DNA from: Artemia franciscana
Taxonomy: Eukaryota > Arthropoda > Branchiopoda > Anostraca > Artemiidae
Assembly (NCBI RefSeq): GCF_032884065.1
Contig: NC_088866.1
Location: 46,100,653 to 46,164,652, forward strand
Direction: 5' to 3'
DNA length: 64,000 nucleotides
Shown here one piece after another: positions 32,725-43,055 of the stretch (the first letter of the stretch is position 1; every line of letters begins with the position of its first letter). A program made the translations under genes and the position numbers. The notes below the pieces were generated by a model. It ran no database searches. It was given only the letters and a program-made list of their open reading frames with translations, and was not told where the DNA came from.

Positions 32725-33639
32725 CTATAGGGAATGAACCAAACCAGTAGTCTTAACAAATCTACCTAATAGGTTTGTGCTTAGTTTTTTAGCCCAAGGA
32801 GGAGACGTGTGATGTCCCAGAACAGAACGCATTGTGAATGCACTAAATGCCTTCTCACAGCAATTTCTTAGTACTTCTCTCTCTTTTTCGTATTTTCTAC
32901 AGTTAAAGATGATGTGGCGTATATCTTCATACACTCCACAAGTGTCACAGTTGGGGGATGGAGCCATTTTCCACTGGAATAGTGTTGATTTTGTCTTTGC
33001 ATGGCCACATATAAGACGAAACAGGCAGGTAGAAAGGATGCGAGAAGTGAGGTACATTTCTTTTGAAGGCTGCTTATAATCATAAAGATCGAGGAGCTGA
33101 GTATGAGAAGAATGGAGCCAGGCCTCTTCTTCTTCAAAAATGTTTGAGCTAATTGAAGAAAGAAGTTCAGGACCAGTGATAGGGGTTTGGGTGATCAGGC
33201 CTAGTTGGGAGGCTTGTTTTGCAGCCTGATCTGCTAGTTCGTTTCCTGTTATACCACAGTGTGCTGGAACCCATATGAATAGAACAGATATACCCTTTTT
33301 TGCAAGTTGAGTAACCAAATTTTGAATCTCAATGGCAACATTTCTTGCTTGGTGTTGCTGGTGTGAGAGGTAATCCAGAGCTGAAAGTGAATCAGAGCAG
33401 ACAATATACTTCTGATGTTTGCTCTCTGTTTGGCTTGATATGGCTTGAAGTGAAAACTTAATTGCCATAAGCTCTGCAGAGAAAATTGTCAGGTTAGGGG
33501 GTAAACGGTATGAAAGAGACAGGCTCTGGGAGGGTATAACTACTGCACCACTGCGTTTTGTTATTGTCTTTGAGCCATCTGTATAAACTTGAATGTATTC
33601 CTCATATTCTGCCAGCTTTCCCAGGAATATGATTTTCAT
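32725..33639 (-). pseudogene. Retrotransposon RNase H and C-terminal zinc-knuckle frame
   Basis: 304 residues. The RNase H1 fold is clear: YTDGSK (Asp21), SAELMAI (Glu56), CSDSLSAL (Asp83) and VPAHCGITGNELAD (His127, Asp137) hold all catalytic residues. The C-terminal part has CDTCGVYEDIRHIIFNC, the CxxC-H-C knuckle of I/Jockey-type ORF2 proteins. In an active element RNase H removes the RNA template after first-strand synthesis. The frame is the continuation of 33639-34373; the two are out of register by one frame at TGATG, probably through a base change in the nearby A8 or C5 run. Domain intact, but the parent protein is truncated and shifted. Confidence 0.85.
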
Positions 33640-34373
33640 CAGTGCTTGGGGGAGGCCCTCCTTTTTTTTATGGTGATCTTAGGAATAATCAATTCCTTAA
33701 TTCCCTTGGAGGCACTAGACAAATCATCATCCAAATTGACAGTCAGCCTGCCATTCTCTATGAACTCTTCCATGCCCGGAAGGCAAAGGAATCTCTGGAA
33801 AGAAGACATCTCTGTTGGTTTAAAGCGGATGTCAGGGTTGTGGTGGCTAATAATTTCTTTGTAGATAATATGGTTCCTGAGTCTTATTTTCTTAGCAAAA
33901 TATCTTGCAAGGAGGTATTTTCTTCTGGAGTGAAGGGACTGGATCCCTGCTTCGCAATACATAGCTACAATAGGAGTAGATTTTAGGCCACCAAGGGCCC
34001 TTCTTAAGATTGCATGAAGTGTAGTGTCAAGTTTCTTCAGGAGACATTTCTTAGCTGATCCGTATATAAATGATCCATAGTCTATCTTGGATATCACCAC
34101 TGACTTGACAATAGTTGAGGCAAAGGGTGTGGGGGCACCTCTTCTTCCAAGGCAGAGAGCATTAATGAAATTCTGTCTTTGTTTGAGACTACCAATCAGC
34201 TCATCCAGATGGGGTTTCCATGTCATTTTATGGTCAAATATAACTCCCAGAAAGCGTGCATGTTCCGCAACTACAATCTCTTGTCCATTCAGTTTCACCT
34301 GTGGTTTGAAAGCAGCCAGGTTATGCATTTTGTGGAACAACACACTAACTGACTTATGGGTTGAGAAAACCAT
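33639..34373 (-). pseudogene. Retrotransposon reverse transcriptase thumb/connection frame
   Basis: 244 residues beginning at the truncation point. FLGVIFDHKMTWKPHLDEL is the motif after the RT palm (LGxxxDxxLxWxxH), followed by SVVISKIDYGSFIYGSAKK and LKKLDTTLHAILRRALGG, standard for I/Jockey ORF2. The YxDD palm motif is missing because of 5' truncation. The first ATG simply falls near the element's edge. It ends in a stop overlapping the next frame's ATG. Confidence 0.8.
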
Positions 34374-34381
34374 ATTATTAC

Positions 34382-35790
34382 TGTTTAAGAGGATTCTCCC
34401 TTCTTGTTTTGAGTCTTATGATGACAGGAACAGGTCCTGTCGAAACTATCGTTTGAAGAAAATCAATCACCTGACATCCATAGCTTAGGTAAGCTCATTA
34501 CCATCTACCATTATTACGAGTTTATGTACAATATTAAAGAATGCTGAAAGGTCAGGTGGCCTTTTGGCTATTGGCTCATATGACATTAGTAATGATTTCG
34601 GATCTATAATTCATTCTCAGGCCATGCTTGAGTAATTAAAAAAAAGGGGAGGGTATCTGTTGCTGTAGTTCAAAACCCTTTATTGTATGCAGAGACAACT
34701 CAGAGTACGTTTAAAGATTGGATCTTCGCTTCTTCCTTTAGAAATCTGTGAGAATCTTGGAATTAAACAAGAGACCACTACCTCTCCTACTATTTATAAT
34801 AATGCGACCCTAAGAGCCTAAGGGGATTTATCGCATGCTGCATATTTAATGGTGTTAGTGTGTCTGTTTTATGTTATGCGGCTGAGGTTCTTAACCTAAG
34901 TAGGGCTGTGTTTATTTTGGAAAAAAGTTTTAAGGGAGATTGCTAAAAATTATAATGATATTGATCTTTCTTTACATGCGGCTAAGTATCAGGTACTATT
35001 ATTTAATTTTAACCGTTCTGAAACCCCTGATAGAGTAAATCTGGGTGATACCCATGTTGTACCACTGCAGGAACTTGTGTACCTTGAATCACCAATTGGT
35101 ACATCGCTAAAGTCAACTCGGAAATTAGTTATTGTCCGAACCAAAGGTAAGCTCTATAATACATATGCTGGTGCAGTTGGATCACAGCTAAATTTTGGTA
35201 AAAAGCCACCATGGGAAGTACATTATGCTGTTTCTCTCCCTCCTGTTCAATACCTGGTTCCTTTCCGGGACATCTTCAAACAATCAGATAAAATAGAAAT
35301 CAGAGGGTCTTATCAAAGGGTTCTTATTTCAAATCAGAGGGTTCTTATTTCAAAAATCAGAGGGTTCTTATTTCAAATGTTCAAAGTTCTTTATTCGGAT
35401 TCCTCCTTGGACAAGGAATGGTAGACTGCAAGAGAAATACAGCTTGGCGAATCCTCTTGATGCGGCAGATAATCTTTTTCTTGAGATTACAGAATATCCG
35501 TCAAACCACCCTTGGAAGGATTTTCGTTTTAATACTAGTTTGCATATTTTCTTGGTAGTTTATTATCATCTCTATATTGTATTTATTTGTATGATTCACT
35601 TAGAGGTTTACCACCCTTGGAGTGGCTAACTTTTCAGAAATGTTTGGTTTATTCGTGTTTTAATTTTAATACGTACGTATTTGCGCCTGTTTTAGTATGT
35701 ATTTGTTTTTTTTTCATTTTCTTTCTTTTTTTATACTCCTCCACTGCCTTGTGTTTTTTATGGGTTATAAAATAAATTAATTGATCCATT
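34382..35790 (+). pseudogene. Older non-LTR element X, right part (reverse transcriptase)
   Basis: Decayed RT: DFGSIIHSQAML (compare DFxxxFDSIIHSxLL), LGIKQETTTSPTIYNN (compare GVKQGxxxSPxLFN), VLCYAAEVLNLS (the YADD box changed to YAAE) and LVYLESPIGTSLKS. The C-terminus at 35077-35530 reads LPPVQYLVPF, then NPLDAADNLFLEI and PSNHPWKDF. A 22-base piece (ATCAGAGGGTTCTTATTTCA) is repeated near 35300-35375. An AT-rich 3' UTR follows to about 35790. Belongs to the same insertion as 30600-32291. Confidence 0.6.
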
Positions 35791-35796
35791 AAAAAG

Positions 35797-36160
35797 TAGA
35801 ATTGCCAAGGCTCAGGGTGCTTTTTGGGAGAATAGAAAGATAGTTCGACAAACCTATTTTGATTAGAATTTGATTGTAAAACTAGATTGGAGAACTATAT
35901 TTGAAAACTAAGATTGGAAACTACAGTGATGGAGAGAAATCAACTACGAATTGTTTTATGTGCTGGACTGACCGACAGTATTTCAAACAGTAGGGTGTAC
36001 AAAAGCGTGGTTTAATCCCCCTTTCTAGTGATATAATCAGAGAGAGGTTGAGACGGCTAGGACATGTTCTACGGATTAAGGATGACATATTTCCAAAGAT
36101 TATTCTTTTCGGCCAGCTGTTTTATGCTACACGAAAAGCATGTTATTCTCAGGGTTGGCA
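35797..36160 (+). mobile_element. RTE-type fragment (C-terminal region)
   Basis: SRIAKAQGAFW and RRLGHVLRIKDDIFPKIILF match the C-terminal part of the RTE copy at 28.1-28.6 kb. Frameshifted, and truncated at both ends. Confidence 0.75.
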
Positions 36161-36985
36161 ACTTGCACACTTTTCGTGTGAAATGCACCCTTTTTTTTCA
36201 TTGCACTCTTTCACTCCATGGACTTGCACTCTTTTTTCCCTTTATTTGCTCTTTGCAGTCTTTTTTGCATTCTTTTATGAAATAATGATAGAAGTAGTAT
36301 TCAGCAAAATAAAATAAATTCAAATTATTTACGTGCAAAATTTAGAATAGTTAGATGCAAAATGCAGTAAGGTGATGGAGAAGCAACAACCAAAACAAAC
36401 CTTATCAAAGTCTACTCTTAAACTGATCAAATTCTCCACAGACTTTAGGCCCATGCACCATTCTAAAGCATGAAGAACCCATAAATTCAAATAAATGAGA
36501 TAGCATTTTAATAAAGAGAAAGCAATAATACAATTATGTCTAGATTGCATTTCCAGGAGGGGAAAGGTGGAATAATCAGCGAACGACAAATTTCCTGCAG
36601 AAAAAATTTTCCCAGGGGGGGGGGATTTTCCTTGAATTTGCTTTCTTTAGAAATTCTAGCCCCATGTAACGGTTAAGTTAGTTTAAACAAAAGACACAAA
36701 ACCTTGTTTGAAGCTACATTATAATTATAAATTCTAATTTATAATTATAAATATCTAATTCTAAAAAGAATTTTGCAATTTTTTTTTCAAATCTGCACAT
36801 TCTGCAAGAGATAATCTAAAACTTTTGAAGCCTATAGTATTGTAAAATAAATTGTTAAAGCCGTTAAATATATGTTTTTTTATCAAAGAATTTTTAACAG
36901 AAGCAATAGATAAGTCAAACAATACATAGAAGTACATATAGAAAAAAATAGAGAATTTCTTACAGAATAAATATATAGTTCTTAC
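36161..36985. other. HYLS1 intron 3, right end
   Basis: AT-rich. A run TTTATAATTATAAAT around 36720-36760 is palindromic. No gene seen. Confidence 0.5.
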
Positions 36986-37038
36986 CTAGCTCCATAACAC
37001 TTGGCTCATTTGAAACATAAGGTATATCACCCACTTTC
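36986..37038 (-). CDS. HYLS1: HYLS1, exon 3
   Basis: A 53-base exon between a very good acceptor (CTATTATTTCAG) and donor (CTAG/GTAAGA). The first base completes an Arg codon started in exon 2; then KVGDIPYVSNEPSVMEL is read, with one base left for exon 4. The preceding segment and the start of this one (RKVYR-KVGD) resemble the KRKVLRR-PDGE basic stretch of vertebrate HYLS1. Very small, so gene finders would easily miss it. Confidence 0.75.
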
Positions 37039-38051
37039 CTGAAATAATAGATTTTAGGAGTATTAAAAAGTAAAGACTATTTCACCATTTAATATATTAG
37101 CTTTTAAACATTTCTTATAGTTATTTTAGTAAAAAAAAATTAATATTTAATATAATTAAATTTTCAATAAACCTAATATTTTCTTCTTATACAATTTATT
37201 TAACATAAGGCATGTCACTGACTTTTTTGAGATTGAAGACAGTTTTTTTTTCATATTCTTCTTTTTAGATACTTTTTTTTTTAACTTAGAGGCAAATAAC
37301 ACACACACTTTTTATGTTTCTGGCCCTCTAGTCATATTCCAAGAAAAATCTTCCAAGATATTTTACAGGATACAGACATGATCTTCGTTTATCAAATCCT
37401 TCCTTGCCATGATATAATTTTTTGTCAAAATCATAAAAAAGTTTCAAACAGAAAGTGCAAAGAGTTTACTTATCAACTATAATAGGTTCCCAAAATTTTT
37501 CATTAATCAGCATTTGATTAATGATCTCATTTGCAGTATCAAATCACAAAATATTTGCAATATTTTCATTTGCTTACACTCTTGTTTCAGCCTTAAGCAT
37601 CCTTACTTCCTATTTTTCAAAGCAATGAAGTTTCAATAGGCCCCGGCTTTCAGTTGAAATAAGACCAATATATAAAAATAAAACAGGCTGTATTTTAAGG
37701 GAAACTGCATTTTATGGAAGGAGCTATTCAAGTTGTTGCATAATTTAGGAAATTTTTCTTAAAACCCATTAAGCATTAAGTGCATGGTGCCTACAAAGAT
37801 ACCATAATTAAGAAAGGTGTCTACAGGGAAGTGCAAGGAGCTTCAGTCCTCCCCATTCCCACCTAGATGACCAAGAGTGCCAAAAAAAATAATTTGGAAA
37901 ATACAATACTTTTCTAGCAAACAAACTATTTTCTACACTTTAGTCTCCCCTCCCTGCAATGTTTACAGCCCTCGCAGCTCTAGGAAACCTTTGTACAGAT
38001 CTTTTTGCTTCAAACACCAACAGAATAGTAACAATATTTTTAAATTAATAC
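37039..38051. other. HYLS1 intron 2
   Basis: 1013 bases, AT-rich, no insertion recognised; the only HYLS1 intron close to normal size. Confidence 0.6.
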
Positions 38052-38205
38052 CTATAAACTTTCCTTGTCCATTTAACATCTTTGTGTCCATTAGTTGTGT
38101 GTTCTTCCTCATTACTAACGTCAGATGCATTCTCTTTACTCTTTGGAGAACCATTTGTTTTAGAATTTTTTCCTTCACATTTTTGCTTCAAAAGAACTTC
38201 CATAT
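38052..38205 (-). CDS. HYLS1: HYLS1, exon 2
   Basis: A 154-base exon. The acceptor AAGTTTTTTAG ends at 38206; two bases (AT) complete a GAT codon with the last G of exon 1. It encodes DMEVLLKQKCEGKNSKTNG, SPKSKENASDVSNEEEH and VKWTRKVYR, a charged low-complexity stretch after the N-terminal helix. The donor is TATAG/GTATTA, weaker than the others. An internal ATG directly after the splice junction could act as a start if exon 1 is skipped. Confidence 0.75.
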
Positions 38206-39970
38206 CTAAAAAACTTTAATCATGTAAATCATACATATGTGCAGATAGGCTCTTAAGAAGGAGGGTCTGGGATGATTTTTTCCTGGGGGAGGGGTCAAAA
38301 ATATAAAACACATAAAATCCATCCAAAAAAGGGAAAAATCAATGAAAATCCAGATGTTTTTATGAGTTGTATATTAATGTTAAACCCGTCTCTTTACCAT
38401 TCCAGACCCTTAAAATATAATAAAAAAAAGGTGAAGTACACGGTATTAGACTTTACTGTTCCTACTGGAAGTCCTGATCTCCTGTTCAAGGTACTTCAGG
38501 CAGGAATTGCACTGGAAGGTTGGGTACTAGCCATCCTGTACTTATGCACACCCTTGCTCTTTACCTTAGCATGACTTCTCCAAGTACCCATTAGAGCTAG
38601 AGTAGACTCTGGTATAGCTTACAAAGTCACACCTCTAATCCTTGTTCCAAAACAAATAATCAGTGACACCAAGACTCAAAACCTTGTCCTCAAATATAAT
38701 ACATGTCTTAAAAAAAGCTGCCACAAAATATATGTTATATTTTGAATTTTGTGTATTGCTTTCCAATGTTTCTTTGGCTAACTTCACTTTGATCAACCAG
38801 TGTTGCTAGGTTTTCTATTTTCTATTTAGGTATAAACTATTAAGGTATTTTGGTATTTTCTATTTATTAGGCATTAAACTCTATTTAGGCATAAACAATT
38901 TTCTATTTAGGTATAAACCAGCGTTGATCAAAATTTTTACCCTTACAGTAGTAAAATAAAATACATGTCTAAAAAAAAACTCCAACAAAGTATAAACCAC
39001 ATTTTCTTTTGCTTTTTAACGTCCATGCCCTACTGTAGTTTGTTTTTGATAAACTGAAATGATTTTATGCTTTAATATTGCAGTTCACATGATTATACCA
39101 TTCAGCTTCCCTAGCATCATATTTAAAGCTCATTAGTTGGCCACTGTTTCTGACAACACTGTGCCTTCTTTAGCCAAAGATAGCCTTCGGCCAAAAATAC
39201 TGTCATTCCTCTATTTAGTTGCTTCAAGCAAAAACATTAAAATAGACTGACCTAGGATATGACAAGATCTATCCCCTAATATGAACTATAGTAACTGGCT
39301 TGACAAAATTTGAAAGGTAAAATTAAGGACACAATTGTTTAACAATCTAGTAACAGGATTTGCCAAAAAACTTTTTCTAATTCCAGCTTACTTCACTGAT
39401 TTCAATACATTAATTCCAGGAATACTATTCTGTTTATATTGTCATATTATATTCATTATAGTAATGCTATTTGTTATTTTTCTATTTTTATATTATTTTG
39501 TTTGTTTTGACAACTTGTCACCTTGTGACAGAATTGTGAATATTGCCATGTCTTGGAATCTCAAGGAAACTCAACACACTTAAAACCTGCATGTTACAAG
39601 CTATGACTGCTTTGTGCTACTGCAAGGTAAGTCACTAGACTAACAGTGTTTAGAGCTACTTTTGGACAAGCGTCTTTGTGCTGTAATAAATTATTGTTAT
39701 TATGGAGTATATTTTGTTAATACAATGTATGGCTCCCATGGCACCAATAAAGTTAATAGTTTTCCAAAGAGTTTGTTTGCTTCCCATATAACTTCATTCT
39801 TGGCTTTACAGCAATTTTTGTAGCAAACAACCTATTTTGTAGCATATCAGACATAGGAAATAACTGAATAAGCTAATAACTTGAAAGTGTGATGAGAAAA
39901 GACCTGTTCTATTGTTTGTGAAGTATGAGCAGGTACTAGTGTTATTGCATTGACTGAAATCAACATCATT
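38206..39970. other. HYLS1 intron 1, left part
   Basis: AT-rich. TCTATTTAGGTATAAAC-type strings repeat around 38815-38930. A 100-codon plus-strand frame at 38272-38574 has no family resemblance. No other exon seen. Confidence 0.5.
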
Positions 39971-41133
39971 GATAAAACAATTCATGGTTACGAACTGTAA
40001 GTAAGGAGCAACCCAGCTCAATAGTAGCCAAAACTAAAAAAAAAAGAGAAAACTAAAAAAAAATCTGAATTTTTATATCAACAGATATATCAAACGAATT
40101 GCATTTTTATTCTAATTTCAAATTCATAAGTTTCATCAAGTTTAGTCTTATCAATAAAAAGTTACGAGCCTGAAAGTTTACCTTATTTTAGAAAAAAAGG
40201 GGGAAACACCCTCTGAAAGTCAAGGAATCTTAACGAAATCACACCATCAGATTCAGCATATCAGAGAGCCCTACTGTAGAAGTTTCAAGCTCCTATCTGC
40301 AAAAATATGAAATTTTGTATTTTTTGCCAGAGTGAATGTGTGTTTTTTTTTCTGGAGTGAATGTATCAACTTAGTGCCCTATTGAAGTTCTAGTGCCCCT
40401 TTAAGTGACCAAGAAAATTGGAGGGAAACTAGGCCTCCTCTTGTGCTCATTTTCCCCAAAGTCACCCAATCAAATTTTTGGGATAAAAATGTTGCTCAAC
40501 ATAGTCAAAAAATCTAATAACTATGTATTTGAGGATGAAATAATCCCCCACAGTCACTAAAGGAAGGGCTGCAAGTTGTAAGCTTTGCCCATTGTTTACA
40601 TATGGTATACGTTATTGCAAAGTCTACAGACTTTTCAGGGGGGGAGTTTTTCTGGTGTGTGTATAGGGGGGGGGGGGGGGGTACGTGGGAGGATCTTGCT
40701 ATGGAGGAATTTTTCATCAGGGAAGGGAATTTTCCATGAAGGGGGCGCTGGATATCCCAGCACTATTTAAAAAATGATCAGAAATTAAATAAAAAGAAAC
40801 AAGTTTTTTAAACTAAAAATAAGAAGCAATTTTAAAACTTAAAACAAACGGAAACTATTAAGTATATGAGGGGGTTCACCTCCCTTGTCTATACCTTGCT
40901 CTTTAAACTAAAGTTTTTTTCAATATTTTCAAAAGAGCTATTTATTCCAGTCAAATGGCCTTTGCGATTCAGGGGTCATTCTTAAAGAATTGGAACACAA
41001 TTTGAACTCTAGCTAAAGAGTGAGGTATTGATGAGGGGGCAAACACCCTCATAAACGTAATAATTTCTGTTTGTTTCAAGTTTTAATGTTGCTCCTTACT
41101 TTCAGTTGAAAAAAATTCTTTTTTTTTATTTAA
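39971..41133 (+). mobile_element. Foldback repeat family, copy D (diverged, short form)
   Basis: Same start block (AACAATTCATGGTTACGAACTG) and core as copies A to C, with more substitutions. It ends after the first stem-loop: arm at about 40796-40913 pairs with about 41008-41115 around a 95-base loop. The second module of A, B and C is absent. A G17 run lies near 40665-40681. Confidence 0.75.
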
Positions 41134-41139
41134 TCTAAC

Positions 41140-41965
41140 TAGAGATGAAAGTAATTGCAACATTAGAAAACTCAACATTGTTGCACTTGGTGTCCCTGAT
41201 GTTTCAGATGCTGCTATCTTTATCACAGACCATCTTGAATACCTCTGCTTCTAAAAGAACACCACCAGTAATTTTCACTGTTCCTAAATTATTTGATACT
41301 GGGGTGCCTTGTGACATGATTTTGGAGTTCTCTAAAGCTTATGACATTGTCACAAGTGACTTGCAATGAAGCTACATACAGTCGAGGTTAAAGAAAAATC
41401 CCTGCTCTGGGTCCTTGATTTTCTTCACCTGGAATCTCAATGAGTTGAGTCATTTGATGGTCTGGTAACCATATTCCTTCTTCTTCTAAGCAAATTTGAG
41501 TAGAGTTCCTCAGGGAAGTGTTTTGGGTCCTGTACTATTTAATATCTTTATCAATGATGCTCCTTTTAGTAACAGCAGTAAAATTAACACTCTATGCTGA
41601 TGACTCAAAGCTTCCTGGACCAGTCGTGTCATGAGAAAATCCTGCCCTTAAACAAAATAATCTGAGACTGCTTGGTCCATGGACTGAGGCTTGACTTCTT
41701 GAATTCAATGTTACCAAGTTCCAAATGATTCTTGTTAAGCAGTCTACCTTATCCAGAGCTTAGACCAACCCTTTTCATCAAGAACCATCAACAGTTGGAA
41801 CAAACTACATGAAGATACAGTTACTACTAAATCTGTTGCCATTTTCAAAAAAAAATACTGGATGCTGAGTCATCCACAAGAGAGTGTAAACTTGGCTGGG
41901 ATGCTACTACTCATCCAACTGCACCTGGTCATTCAACTATCATGAGAACAATTTCAAATATCAAT
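41140..41965 (+). pseudogene. CR1/Jockey-like reverse transcriptase remnant
   Basis: Successive pieces in shifting frames keep the RT order: PCDMILEFSKAYDIV (41300s), RVPQGSVLGPVLFNIFIND (about 41510), LYADDSKLPG (about 41591, catalytic YADD intact), and a C-terminal TWN/FKK-type end: ATTHPTAPGHSTI (about 41905). Dead through frameshifts. It starts directly after foldback copy D. Confidence 0.75.
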
Positions 41966-41994
41966 TATGAAGCGTCACAAGGCAAAATCTTCAT

Positions 41995-42390
41995 AAGAAA
42001 TAGTAGATTCAGGCATGATATATTAGATTTAAGATTTAGAGAATAGGATTGACAAAGTAGATTTAGGCTTAACATAATAGATGCAGGCTTGAACATTAGA
42101 CTTATCTAAGTAGATTTAGGCTTAACATAATAGATGTAGGCTTGGAATATTAGACTTATGTCTGAAATAGTAGATTCAGTCATGATATAATAGATTTAAG
42201 ATTTAGATAATAGGATTGACAAAGTAGATTTAGGCTTAACATAATAGATGTAGGCTTGGAAAATTAAGACTTACGTCTGAAATAGTAGATTCAGGCATGA
42301 TATAATAGATTTAAGATTTAGAGAATAGGATTGACAAAGGAGATTTAGGCTTAACATAATAAATGCAGGCTTGGAATATTAGAAATAGGG
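41995..42390. repeat. Tandem array of about 120-bp units
   Basis: GAAATAGTAGATTCAGGCAT recurs at about 41998, 42161 and 42280, each followed by TAGATTTAAGATTTAGA and TAGATTTAGGCTTAACATAA blocks. Built from the sub-motif TAGATTTAGGCTTAACA. Confidence 0.9.
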
Positions 42391-42404
42391 TTTGAATGAG
42401 GGCA

Positions 42405-43055
42405 GTAGAACTTGTATGTGTTATCTTTTTTCTTTATTTTACAGTCTAATTTTTTTTTAAAGTTGTAATTCAATACAACTATTAATTAGTTGCATTAGTT
42501 AGTTAATTATTAGTTAACATGCTAGGTTTTGGCAGAGGATAACAAAATTTGTAAGTGTTATTTTTTTCTTTATTTTACATTCTAAATTAAAATGAAAGTT
42601 GCGATTTACTGCAACTATTAATTAGTTGCATTAGTTAGTTAATTATTAGTTAACAGGCTAGGTTTCGATAGAGGACAACAGAGCTTGTATGTGTTATCTT
42701 TTGTCTTTATTTTAGAACATAAATTAAAAGGAAAGTTGCAATTTATTACGACTATTAATTAGTTGCATTAGTTACTTAATTATTAGTTAACATGCTAGGT
42801 TTCGATAGAGGACAACAGAGCTTGTATGTGTTATCTTTTTTCTTTATTTTAGAGTATAAATTAAAAGGAAAATTGCAATTTATTACAACTATAAATCAGT
42901 TGCATTAGTTAGTTAATGATTAGTTTGCATGCTAGGCTTTGGCAGAGGACAACAGAGCTTGTATGTGTTATCTTTTTCCTTTACTTTACAGATTAAATTA
43001 AAAGTAAGGTTGAAACTTACTGCAACTATTTATTAGATGCTAGGTTTTGGTACAA
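42405..43055. repeat. Tandem array of about 125 to 130-bp units
   Basis: Five units with ACTTGTATGTGTTATCTTTT, TTGCATTAGTTAGTTAATTA and GCTAGGTTTTGGCAGAGGA blocks in constant order. It leads directly into the 5' untranslated region of the RTE copy at 43.06 kb. Confidence 0.9.

Larger units (their letters stand above)
32292..34381 (-). mobile_element. I-clade-like non-LTR retrotransposon, 5'-truncated, with target-site duplication
   Basis: A minus-strand insertion of about 2.1 kb flanked by a perfect 13-base duplication TGTTTAAGAGGAT (32279-32291 and 34382-34394). Its 3' end on the sense strand is (CAA)n, seen as GTTGTTGTTGTT at 32292, which is typical of I-type elements. The 5' end is truncated inside the reverse transcriptase thumb. 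It carries two adjoining frames, described separately, and a 3' UTR of about 430 bases with a long T run. Confidence 0.9.

Noticed and set aside
33642-34488. Plus-strand frames of 91 to 133 codons opposite the retrotransposon
   Set aside because: Antisense shadows of the RT and RNase H frames.
41995-43055. CRISPR-like arrangement of repeats
   Set aside because: Units are contiguous tandem repeats without unique spacers, in animal DNA.
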